Assembly: GCF_004798935.1 (NCBI RefSeq)
Contig: NZ_RAHT01000001.1
Coordinates: forward strand, 620,001 to 684,000
Reading direction: 5' to 3'
Origin: Ningiella ruwaisensis
GTDB taxonomy: Bacteria; Pseudomonadota; Gammaproteobacteria; Enterobacterales; Alteromonadaceae
Length of the DNA stretch: 64,000 nucleotides
Each line of letters opens with the position of its first letter. The stretch's first letter is position 1. A program made the position numbers and the translations under genes. Below are positions 8,992 through 16,791 of this stretch, piece by piece. The notes under the pieces were generated by a model that had not been told where the DNA came from, made no database searches, and saw only the letters and a program-made list of their open reading frames with translations.

Positions 8992-11900
8992 TTAATTACG
9001 AAGTGCTCGTAATTGGGAAAGACTCATTTGCTTTTGCGTATTGATTTCAATCGCGTGAGCGTGAATCTGACAGTCTGGATATTGATTCAATATTAAATTG
9101 CAGACACGTTGGGCCGAATCAAGGCTATCAAATAGTCCTAAACCTAGCGCAAAATTGTTCTTCATCGTTAAATTAAAAGCCGTGTCGTTAAATACAGATA
9201 GTGGAGGCTTATCCTTTGATTTTTCCCAGAACAAATTAAGCAGCTTTGTGTTCCTCATCTTCGCAATATAAGGAACATAACCTTGCTTAAATTCTTTTTC
9301 TTCAAGATATAAGTCAACACCACTGAGCAAAGCAGTATCATTGGAAATATGCAAAGCGACATCGGGCGGCGTTTTATATCTCGCTCGCTCGAGATATTCA
9401 TCTTTTACTTTCAAGCGATAATCACCTGCTATCACCCCAGTGAAAATATAAAATCCATCAAATGCAGTTTCTGTCTGATGTTTGACGATACCAGCACTGT
9501 TAACCAATTCAACTGGCACTCTTGACAGTGGTATTTCAATCCCCGTTTCATTTACCGTAATAATTTGTCCTTCAATTTCATTTGAAACGGCCAGAGGAAA
9601 GTCCAAGTTATCAATGCTCCCCGCGCGAGCTTTTATAGCGACGCCTTTAATGAGAGGAACTAAAAACGGATCTTCAACCGTTGCATAGTCTAATGTAATA
9701 TCGGTGGGAACGTTTGTGGGCAAATTACTTAAAACGGCAATGCCAGTTCGGTCTGTTTCTCCGCGCCGCCGAGACTGTACAGAGGTGACTGTTATACCTT
9801 CTATAACCTCCTCATCAGCATCAAAAATGCCATTTACGTTTGAATCAATGAATACGCGTACAAGAAGCGTGCCTTTTGATGCCAGAGGAGTAATCGTGTT
9901 AAATACACTATTGTATTGTAGAGGAGCCCCACCGAAGCTCAAACGCGCAGAAATTCCACCTGAAAATCCCGCAGCGTCCGATTGTCGCAAAACGCTGGTA
10001 AGACTAAAATAATCATGATTCCAAGAGGTTTGTAACTCATAAGCATTGGTAGATGTATCAAGTTGCCTTGAGTAAACAAAGCGCGTGGATATATCTTCAA
10101 ACGGAGACCAGCTAAGATCAAATCGAACATCATTAAATGCAAACGCTTCATCAAACGTGTATCCAGCATTTAGTCGAGCCATTACCGGACCGAAAGGCTT
10201 TTGTAATGACAAAGCTCCAAATTGGTTATCTCCATTTAGTTGATTATTAATAACTGTCAGATTATTAAAAATGTTTATGAATCGTGAAGTGAGCCCCAGA
10301 GAATTTCTAAAGGTAGAGTGAGAAGCGTCGTTTTTAGATGCGAGTAATAATTCATTTCGATAAGACAAACCAATTTGATCACTAAGTCTGAACTGTCCGC
10401 TAATATCTAAGCGAGTGCTAATACCCTCTTCCCTTTTTATTAAATTGACTTCTCGCGTTTCGGTGCTGGCAGCGTTTAATGCTTGGAAGTTGTCGACTTC
10501 TGAAGTCAAAGGCACAGATACTGAAGCGTCAGTTTCAGACTCTGTACTTGTATACTGCGTAAACGCTGCAATAGACTGTCCAAATAATTCAGTGCGTAAT
10601 GACAGCTCTCCTAAATACGCTCCTTGATCGCTTATCTGAAAGTTGCTCCCAAGTAAAATTGCTTCATTGATTGCGGTGTTACTCGCTAAGTTTAGTTGAT
10701 TGCTCTGGATATCTCCGCCAAACTGAGATACGACACCCATATTAATAGCAGTTTTGTTAAATAAGTGATATTGGAAATTGGCAGAAAAATTATATCCTAA
10801 ATCATCTTGTAAACGGGAATTATCGCGTTCTATACCGAAAAGTGAACGGTCGGTCTGTGTCAAAGATGCTCTATAACGAAGCTTTCCTGTATTTATTGAC
10901 TCACGGTCGAGCAAGCGTTGTTCATTTCGCTCAATGATTTGTCCCTGAGGACCATACATTCTGATAGTAAATTTGTTTAATCCTGCATCCAGCGGTATAT
11001 CATTAAACTCAAAGCGGCCTGTATTAACTTCAAATTGCTGTGCAACTAAAATACCATTACGATATAGCTCAACGTCCCATCCTATTTGTATTTCTCCACT
11101 AATTGAGGTCGCATCAAGATTTATATCGGTACCGCCAGATAAGTTGTCAATTGAGAAACCTCTGGACTGTTGGGCGGTAATACCGTTAGCTTGACGAACA
11201 GGCGTGATATCACCGAATTCAAAATTACTTAAATTGTTGATACCAAAAAGGCGGTTATTCTCGTCTGACTTATTAAGCTGTAAACGCGCAATTTCAAGCC
11301 AGTCATTCTGATTACCTGAAAAGAAAAATTGTGAATTGAAAAGTGCTACATCGCGTCCACCTAGTAATCCATAACTTCCAACTACGTTGTCATTCCGCTC
11401 TGTATATGAGGCGTTAAGTTGCAAATCTATTGCTTGTGGAGAAAGCAAGCCAAACCCTCGTTGTAGACGAGGGTAAATAACTTCATCTGAACGCGATTGC
11501 CTCACTTGTTTTTTTTTGCGTTTCAGACGCTGTTGAAAAGGAAGCAACTGCTGAGGTATTAATCTTATTTCTAATTTCTGAAGATCGATTTCTGACTCAA
11601 TTCCAAACCAGCTTACAAGCAAATCAGATGAAATATATAAACTCGTGTCAATAAATTGATACTGACCTCTATCTATCTCGATTTTCCCTGATACGTCCGA
11701 ATTAAAGATAAGTGGATCGGTATTTCGTAACGATGTTTGCAAAACAAATTCGTTCTCAAGACGAATAAACCAGCCCTCAAAGCGATTTAGCTGATCATTG
11801 TAAAATATTGGAAAATCTAGCGCTTGTACAAAGCCCTCAAACTCGACGCTCACGCCTTTTTCTGTTTTTACTGCGAAAATTTCTCCAAATGTGTAGTTTT

Positions 11901-12054
11901 CCACTCTAAGAGTGAGGATGAGTTCTTCACCATTGGCAAATCGTTCTTCTGAAAACCGATCAAGCGATGAATTTCTATCACCCTCATCTTGCGCGTATGC
12001 GCTAGATTGAATGACAAATATCACAGCAAAAATTAAAGTCGTTACGCACTTCAT
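8992..12054 (-). CDS. Usher-like outer-membrane beta-barrel protein with C-terminal SPOR-like domain
   Basis: A 1020-aa protein with signal peptide (residues 1-21). After an N-terminal periplasmic-like region and a basic linker (RLKRKKKQVRQ near 177), residues ~200-700 are rich in alternating beta-strands typical of a large barrel. A segment reading GRFEFNDIPLDAGLNKFTIR near 350 matches the usher pattern (G-x-F-x-F-x-DIPL...G-N). Residues ~725-900 contain two carboxypeptidase-regulatory/SdrD-like beta-sandwiches, one beginning VRVFIDSNVNGIFDADEEVIEG. The end (FALGLGLFDSLDSAQRVC) resembles a SPOR repeat. It is far from classic FimD/PapC in sequence, so 'usher' rests on context with the chaperone and pilin-like genes plus weak motif similarity. 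First gene of the operon; the promoter should lie in 12055-12181. Confidence 0.6.
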   Translation of the reverse strand: MKCVTTLIFAVIFVIQSSAYAQDEGDRNSSLDRFSEERFANGEELILTLRVENYTFGEIFAVKTEKGVSVEFEGFVQALDFPIFYNDQLNRFEGWFIRLENEFVLQTSLRNTDPLIFNSDVSGKIEIDRGQYQFIDTSLYISSDLLVSWFGIESEIDLQKLEIRLIPQQLLPFQQRLKRKKKQVRQSRSDEVIYPRLQRGFGLLSPQAIDLQLNASYTERNDNVVGSYGLLGGRDVALFNSQFFFSGNQNDWLEIARLQLNKSDENNRLFGINNLSNFEFGDITPVRQANGITAQQSRGFSIDNLSGGTDINLDATSISGEIQIGWDVELYRNGILVAQQFEVNTGRFEFNDIPLDAGLNKFTIRMYGPQGQIIERNEQRLLDRESINTGKLRYRASLTQTDRSLFGIERDNSRLQDDLGYNFSANFQYHLFNKTAINMGVVSQFGGDIQSNQLNLASNTAINEAILLGSNFQISDQGAYLGELSLRTELFGQSIAAFTQYTSTESETDASVSVPLTSEVDNFQALNAASTETREVNLIKREEGISTRLDISGQFRLSDQIGLSYRNELLLASKNDASHSTFRNSLGLTSRFINIFNNLTVINNQLNGDNQFGALSLQKPFGPVMARLNAGYTFDEAFAFNDVRFDLSWSPFEDISTRFVYSRQLDTSTNAYELQTSWNHDYFSLTSVLRQSDAAGFSGGISARLSFGGAPLQYNSVFNTITPLASKGTLLVRVFIDSNVNGIFDADEEVIEGITVTSVQSRRRGETDRTGIAVLSNLPTNVPTDITLDYATVEDPFLVPLIKGVAIKARAGSIDNLDFPLAVSNEIEGQIITVNETGIEIPLSRVPVELVNSAGIVKHQTETAFDGFYIFTGVIAGDYRLKVKDEYLERARYKTPPDVALHISNDTALLSGVDLYLEEKEFKQGYVPYIAKMRNTKLLNLFWEKSKDKPPLSVFNDTAFNLTMKNNFALGLGLFDSLDSAQRVCNLILNQYPDCQIHAHAIEINTQKQMSLSQLRALRN

Positions 12055-12181
12055 TCAGTATGGTCTATAAGATTGCAAATGCAGGGTTGTATCAGTTGCG
12101 GCTTATTTGCAATTTATATTCCATCTATTTAGATACTTAATTTTACAGCTGTTTAATTTAATTGATCAGCTTAGCCTGTGC

Positions 12182-13312
12182 CTACCCCACCAAAGCCAAC
12201 AATATCCCAGCCGCTACGGCCGACCCTAGTACACCCGCAACGTTAGGCCCCATGGCATGCATCAGTAAAAAGTTGTGAGGGTTAGCTTCAAGCCCCACTT
12301 TATTCACCACTCGCGCCGCCATAGGAACGGCAGACACACCAGCTGCGCCAACGAGGGGGTTGATATTGTCTTTGCTTAGTTTGTTCATAAGCTTTGCCAT
12401 TAATACGCCAGCGGCAGTACCAATTGAGAACGCCACCGCTCCAAGCGCCAAAATTCCGAGGGTTTCTAGCGTCAAAAATTTATCGGCGCTAAGTTTTGAG
12501 CCCACTGCCAAGCCTAAAAATATCGTTACAATATTAATTAACTCGTTTTGCGCGGTATTGCTGAGTCTTTCTACTACACCACACTCTTTAAGCAAATTAC
12601 CAAAACAGAACATCCCCACTAATGGCGTAGCAGAAGGTAAAAAAATAAGCGTTAACACCAACACTGCCAGTGGAAAGAGCATCTTTTCCCTTTGGCTGAC
12701 CTCACGCAATTGCGCCATGGGCAGCTTCCGCTCTTCCTCGCTGGTAAGCAGTTTCATAATTGGGGGTTGAATAATGGGAACCAATGCCATATACGAGTAT
12801 GCTGCAACGGCTATGGCTCCAAGTAAATCTGGCGCAAGTTTACTGGCAAGAAAGATAGCCGTCGGCCCGTCTGCGCCGCCTATTATGGCAATAGCGGAAG
12901 CATCTTGCAGGCTAAACTCAAAACCCGGTATACCGTTGAGCAATATTGCGCCAAAAAGGGTGGCAAAAATACCAAATTGCGCGGCCGCGCCTAATAAGAG
13001 CATTCGGGGGTTGGCGATTAACGCGCCAAAATCAGTCATTGCCCCTACTCCCATAAAAATAAGGAGCGGAAAAATGCCTGTGTCTACGCCAACTTCATAG
13101 ATATAGTGAAGCAATCCACCCGCTTCTGAAAAGCCCGCCAGAGGGATATTGGTTAGCAACGCACCAAATCCAATAGGTATGAGCAAAAGCGGCTCAAATC
13201 GTTTTACAATGGCAAGATACAAAAGGCCAAAGCCCACAAGCATCATTATGATTTGGCCAAGTTCAAAATGAGGCAAGGCAGTGCTTTGCCAGAGGGTCAT
13301 CCATTTTTCCAT
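12182..13312 (-). CDS. oadB: Na+-pumping oxaloacetate decarboxylase, beta subunit
   Basis: Integral membrane subunit of the sodium-pumping oxaloacetate decarboxylase, 376 aa, of normal length. It decarboxylates carboxybiotin and couples this to Na+ export. The family signature is clear: [16 protein letters not shown] and the conserved [21 protein letters not shown] region (including the Asp implicated in Na+ binding), then [15 protein letters not shown] and [20 protein letters not shown] near the C-terminus. It is the third gene of oadGAB and starts 15 nt after oadA. A second sodium pump is a common way for marine bacteria to maintain Na+ motive force. Confidence 0.93.
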   Translation of the reverse strand: MEKWMTLWQSTALPHFELGQIIMMLVGFGLLYLAIVKRFEPLLLIPIGFGALLTNIPLAGFSEAGGLLHYIYEVGVDTGIFPLLIFMGVGAMTDFGALIANPRMLLLGAAAQFGIFATLFGAILLNGIPGFEFSLQDASAIAIIGGADGPTAIFLASKLAPDLLGAIAVAAYSYMALVPIIQPPIMKLLTSEEERKLPMAQLREVSQREKMLFPLAVLVLTLIFLPSATPLVGMFCFGNLLKECGVVERLSNTAQNELINIVTIFLGLAVGSKLSADKFLTLETLGILALGAVAFSIGTAAGVLMAKLMNKLSKDNINPLVGAAGVSAVPMAARVVNKVGLEANPHNFLLMHAMGPNVAGVLGSAVAAGILLALVG

Positions 13313-13327
13313 GCGCGTATCCTCTGA

Positions 13328-15169
13328 TCAGGCAATAATTAGAAGCGTCTGACCAGACTGAACAGAGTCGCCTTCTTTTACGCTAATCGATTGTACTTGG
13401 CCGGAAAAAGCACTTCGAACTTCTGTTTCCATTTTCATGGCTTCTAAAATCAAAATGACGTCACCCTCTTCCACTTCATCTCCCTGGGCAACCATTACCT
13501 TGAATATGTTTCCCGACAGGGGCGCGTTTATCGGGTTCCCACCACTTTGAGCTTGGGGTTTTTGCTCACCTTGCTCGCTTTGTGAATTTAGGTGGGCTTG
13601 AGGCTTTGAATTATTCTGAGTCTCACCATTAACTGAGCTTAGCTGACCATCTTCAGCAACTTCAACCTGATAGATTTGACCATTTACGCGCACGGAGTAG
13701 CTCGCGGCTTTGCTTTTATCTGCTGATGAGCCACTGCTTTGAGATTGCGTGTTTTGTTTTTTATCTATACCTTGTGATTGAGCCTCAACTTTTGGTTCAA
13801 AGGCTTCGGGCTTGTCTCGGTTTTCTAAGAATTTAAGGCCAATTTGCGGGAAGAGTGCATACGTTAGCACGTCATCAATTTTATCTTCAGCCAGTCGAAT
13901 AGAGCGTTCATTAGCCAACTCATCCAGCGCCTCGGTCAACTCATGCATTTCATTTTCAAGTAAATCTGCGGGGCGACAGCTTATCGGCTCATCTCCTGCC
14001 AGCACGCGCGCCTGAAGTTCTTTATTTACTTCTGTTGCCGTAGCGCCATACTCGCCACGTAAAATGCCAGCAGTTTCTTTCGATATAGAGGAATAACGTT
14101 CACCTGAGAGCACATTCATCACCGCCTGTGTACCCACAATTTGCGAGGTTGGCGTAACAAGGGGTATAAAACCTAAATCTTCTCTTACCTTAGGGATTTC
14201 AAGCAGAACTTCAGGGAACTTATCCTCAGCGCCTTGTTCTTTCAGCTGATTTTCCATATTAGTCAGCATTCCGCCCGGTACTTGCGCGCTTAAAATACGC
14301 GCATCTACGCCTTTAAGGCTACCCTCAAATTTTGCATATTTTTTTCGAACATCCCTGAAGTAATCAGCAATGTCTTCCAAAGCCTCAAGCTTAATGCCGG
14401 TGTCACGCTCTGTTCCTTCAACAATCGCAATAATTGTTTCAGTAGCAGTATGACCATAGGTCATTGACATTGGCGATATAGCGGTATCGAGCATATCAAT
14501 ACCTGCATCGATAGCTTTTTGATAACTGGCAGTACTCAAACCCGTTGTGGCATGACACTGCATGGCAATAGGAACAGAAACCGTATTTTTGAGTTCGCTC
14601 ACTAACTCTTCGCAGGTATAGGGTTTTAACAAACCTGCCATGTCTTTAATGCAGATAGAATGCACGCCCATATCTTCAAGTTTTTTAGCCATATCGAGCC
14701 AAAAAGATAAATCATGGACAGGGCTTACAGTATAGGCTAGCGTACCTTGAGCATGCGCACCCACTTTGATAGCAGACGCGATGGCAGTCTCTAAATTACG
14801 TACATCGTTCATCGCGTCAAATATACGAAAGACGTCTACGCCGTTTTTATGTGCGCGTTCAACAAACGCTTCAACCACATCGTCAGCATAGTGTCGATAG
14901 CCCAATAAATTTTGACCACGAAGCAACATTTGCTGCTTGGTATTGGGCATCGCTTTTTTTATGGCTCGTATGCGCTCCCAAGGGTCTTCGCCCAAGTAGC
15001 GAATACAGGCGTCAAAGGTGGCACCGCCCCAAGATTCCATGGACCAATAGCCTAAAGCATCAAGCTTTTCTGCCATTGGCAGCATATCTTCTAAACGTAA
15101 GCGAGTAGCCAACAAGGATTGATGAGCGTCACGAAACACTAACTCGGTGAGTTTCAACGGATTTGACAT
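13328..15169 (-). CDS. oadA: Oxaloacetate decarboxylase, alpha subunit (biotin carboxyl carrier)
   Basis: A 613-aa protein. The N-terminal carboxyltransferase domain (~1-300) has the metal-site motif RDAHQSLLATR (Asp14) and QCHATTG near 206; a PYC_OADA conserved domain follows. A Gln/Ser-rich linker (~470-530) joins the C-terminal biotinyl domain, whose EAMKMETEV motif places the biotinylated lysine at residue 579, 34 residues from the end. It transfers the carboxyl group of oxaloacetate to biotin, leaving pyruvate. It lies between oadG and oadB. Confidence 0.94.
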   Translation of the reverse strand: MSNPLKLTELVFRDAHQSLLATRLRLEDMLPMAEKLDALGYWSMESWGGATFDACIRYLGEDPWERIRAIKKAMPNTKQQMLLRGQNLLGYRHYADDVVEAFVERAHKNGVDVFRIFDAMNDVRNLETAIASAIKVGAHAQGTLAYTVSPVHDLSFWLDMAKKLEDMGVHSICIKDMAGLLKPYTCEELVSELKNTVSVPIAMQCHATTGLSTASYQKAIDAGIDMLDTAISPMSMTYGHTATETIIAIVEGTERDTGIKLEALEDIADYFRDVRKKYAKFEGSLKGVDARILSAQVPGGMLTNMENQLKEQGAEDKFPEVLLEIPKVREDLGFIPLVTPTSQIVGTQAVMNVLSGERYSSISKETAGILRGEYGATATEVNKELQARVLAGDEPISCRPADLLENEMHELTEALDELANERSIRLAEDKIDDVLTYALFPQIGLKFLENRDKPEAFEPKVEAQSQGIDKKQNTQSQSSGSSADKSKAASYSVRVNGQIYQVEVAEDGQLSSVNGETQNNSKPQAHLNSQSEQGEQKPQAQSGGNPINAPLSGNIFKVMVAQGDEVEEGDVILILEAMKMETEVRSAFSGQVQSISVKEGDSVQSGQTLLIIA

Positions 15170-15181
15170 GTTTGTCCCTTT

Positions 15182-15439
15182 TTAATTTTGCTTGTTCTTT
15201 TTTTGATGTGTGTGAATGGCAGCGCTTATAGCAGCTACTATATCGGGCTTTACTGTCGTCGTTGATGATTGATTTTTATTATTTTTTGTTTTTGTAGCTG
15301 AAACAGGGAGCGGTTCGGGATACTGACGTACAAACCATGCGATGGTATGTATGCCCGCTATCAATAAGCTTAAAAATGCGAAAACGACAGACATACCAAC
15401 ACCTAATAGCATAGCTGCTTCTATCAATTGTTCCTGCAT
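15182..15439 (-). CDS. oadG: Oxaloacetate decarboxylase, gamma subunit
   Basis: A small 85-aa membrane protein with one N-terminal helix (about residues 8-32, GVGMSVVFAFLSLLIAGIHTI) followed by a polar, Lys/Asn/Thr-rich tail ending in HTHQKKNKQN. This matches OadG, which holds the alpha and beta subunits together and binds Zn2+ through its C-terminal tail. First gene of the operon, 12 nt before oadA. Confidence 0.85.
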   Translation of the reverse strand: MQEQLIEAAMLLGVGMSVVFAFLSLLIAGIHTIAWFVRQYPEPLPVSATKTKNNKNQSSTTTVKPDIVAAISAAIHTHQKKNKQN

Positions 15440-15613
15440 TCTCCGCTCCCTACTTTTTGCTTGTTATTTGAATAAAATCCGCTTGTTTATAAATAAGCGT
15501 ATTGAAAACAAGCTCCCAAAATTCAGCACTATTTAATATCACGCTGATTGGCAAAAAACAATTACAAATGCGTGGCTGATTGATCCATACAAATAAAAAT
15601 TTTAGGATAAAAT

Positions 15614-15784
15614 CGCACAAAAAAACCACCCTGAGGTGGTTTTGCTGTATGTGGCGCGTGCGGAAGGATGACTTCGGGCATCCTGCCCTTCGCCGCTTCG
15701 CGGTCGCGCTAAAGCGCGGGCAAAATTGCTCCCGGCAATTTTGTCGAACCTGAGGAGCTTCTCAACCAACCACATGCACTACAT
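15614..15784. repeat. Duplicated tRNA-Arg 3' end plus terminator, followed by a palindrome-rich insert
   Basis: Positions ~15616-15669 repeat, with few differences, the segment at ~15784-15837: the same AAACCACC/GGTGGTTT terminator hairpin and the last ~18 nt of the tRNA-Arg gene (TGGCGCGTGCGGAAGGAT). Similarity stops at 15669, inside the T-arm sequence. The following ~75 nt contain AGGATG/CATCCT, GCGC/GCGC and CAAAATTGC/GCAATTTTG stem-loops (the last at 15721-15743). It looks like a remnant of a third tRNA-Arg copy disrupted by a small repeated element. Confidence 0.6.
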
Positions 15785-15786
15785 AC

Positions 15787-15812
15787 ACAAAAACCACCCT
15801 GAGGTGGTTTTT
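15787..15812 (-). terminator. Intrinsic terminator of the tRNA cluster
   Basis: A 10-bp perfect stem (AAAAACCACC / GGTGGTTTTT) with a 4-nt loop, 8 nt beyond the CCA end of the last tRNA-Arg on the - strand, with a T tract following. Confidence 0.8.
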
Positions 15813-15819
15813 GTGTATG

Positions 15820-15896
15820 TGGCGCGTGCGGAAGGATTCGAACCTCCGACCGCCTGGTTCGTAGCCAGGTACTCTATCCAGCTGAGCTACGCACGC
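15820..15896 (-). tRNA. tRNA-Arg (anticodon ACG)
   Basis: A 77-nt tRNA with encoded CCA. On the - strand the acceptor arms GCGTGCG and CGCACGC pair fully, the anticodon stem CCTGG/CCAGG encloses the loop CTACGAA giving anticodon ACG, and the T-arm contains GGTTCGAATCC. Identical in these elements to the copy upstream, separated by 81 nt. ACG tRNA-Arg is the A34-to-inosine type that reads CGU/CGC/CGA. Confidence 0.97.
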
Positions 15897-15977
15897 GCAA
15901 AATGGAAGTGATAGATTTAAGAAGGTATCACTTACCTAAAAACAGTCTTTGCCGGTGTACAACAATTTTTAGGTAAG

Positions 15978-16054
15978 TGGCGCGTGCGGAAGGATTCGAA
16001 CCTCCGACCGCCTGGTTCGTAGCCAGGTACTCTATCCAGCTGAGCTACGCACGC
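15978..16054 (-). tRNA. tRNA-Arg (anticodon ACG), second copy
   Basis: A 77-nt tRNA with encoded CCA and the same acceptor, anticodon (CTACGAA loop) and T-arm sequences as its neighbour. The tandem copies correspond to the argVYZQ series that follows serV in E. coli. Confidence 0.97.
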
Positions 16055-16062
16055 GCTGTTAC

Positions 16063-16092
16063 ACTTTTACATCTTTGACTTTTACATCTTTG
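16063..16092. repeat. Two tandem copies of a 15-bp unit between tRNA genes
   Basis: ACTTTTACATCTTTG occurs twice head to tail in the spacer between tRNA-Ser and the first tRNA-Arg. Probably slippage-derived; no function is suggested. Confidence 0.7.
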
Positions 16093-16142
16093 ACGAATCA
16101 CATTTTCCTTATGTTCGCGATAAATTACACGCTGTACATAAA

Positions 16143-16235
16143 TGGCGGAGAGAGAGGGATTCGAACCCTCGATAGGGCTACAAACCCTATACTCCCTTAG
16201 CAGGGGAGCGCCTTCAGCCACTCGGCCACCTCTCC
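16143..16235 (-). tRNA. tRNA-Ser (anticodon GCT)
   Basis: A 93-nt class II tRNA with encoded CCA. The acceptor GGAGAGG pairs with the 3' strand, the anticodon loop reads CTGCTAA (anticodon GCU, decoding AGC/AGU), and a long variable arm (TATAGGG...CCCTA) is present as required for serine tRNAs. It heads the tRNA-Ser/tRNA-Arg cluster downstream of csrA, as serV does in E. coli. Confidence 0.96.
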
Positions 16236-16371
16236 TAAATGTGGTGCGCAAGTTTACTGAATCAGACTCTTAAGTCAATGCTTTTTTAGCGCGATTGAGT
16301 CGTTCGCCAGTATTTTACACAATCATAATGCTATTTGGTGAAATAATCATCAAACAGCCTAACATTAAAAC

Positions 16372-16395
16372 AAAAAAACTCAGCGCAAGGCTGAG
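16372..16395 (-). terminator. Intrinsic terminator of csrA
   Basis: On the - strand CTCAGC pairs with GCTGAG over a 5-nt loop and is followed by a run of seven T. It lies 36 nt beyond the csrA stop codon. Confidence 0.85.
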
Positions 16396-16430
16396 CTTCA
16401 ATTTATTGAATATCACGCAACAGATGGCGC

Positions 16431-16625
16431 TTAGTCAGCGTTGTTTCCGTTGCCTTGGCCTTTTTCAGCCTGAATGCGCATGTAAATTTCTTCGCGATGC
16501 ACCGACACATCTTTTGGAGCATTTACGCCGATACGCACCTGATTACCCTTTACACCTAAAACAGTCACAGTAACGTTATCGCCAACCATTAATGTTTCAC
16601 CTACTCTACGAGTCAAAATAAGCAT
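16431..16625 (-). CDS. csrA: Carbon storage regulator, RNA-binding global regulator
   Basis: A 64-aa CsrA/RsmA protein (family 60-65 aa). It starts [16 protein letters not shown] and contains [24 protein letters not shown], with Arg44 in the VHREEI RNA-contact motif. CsrA dimers bind GGA motifs in mRNA leaders and control carbon flux, motility and biofilm formation, relevant to the nearby flagellar and surface-fibre genes. The leader carries AAAGGAG directly before the start, a site type CsrA uses for autorepression in other bacteria. Located downstream of alaS in the conserved gammaproteobacterial order. Confidence 0.97.
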   Translation of the reverse strand: MLILTRRVGETLMVGDNVTVTVLGVKGNQVRIGVNAPKDVSVHREEIYMRIQAEKGQGNGNNAD

Positions 16626-16791
16626 TTTTAGCTCCTTTAAATGATGACCGCTAGTTGTTTGTTATGAGTTATTTTCACAGTCATGTAAAAACTATACTCT
16701 ATAAGTTCTTGTTGCGCCAAGAAAACAGGGCTATGGCGCATTTTCAATCAACAACCAAGCAATTTATATACTCAAACTAAACGAATTGCGT

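Noticed and set aside
15640..15780. Third complete tRNA-Arg gene
   Set aside because: Only the 3' terminal ~18 nt match; no anticodon arm, D-arm or acceptor 5' strand follows.
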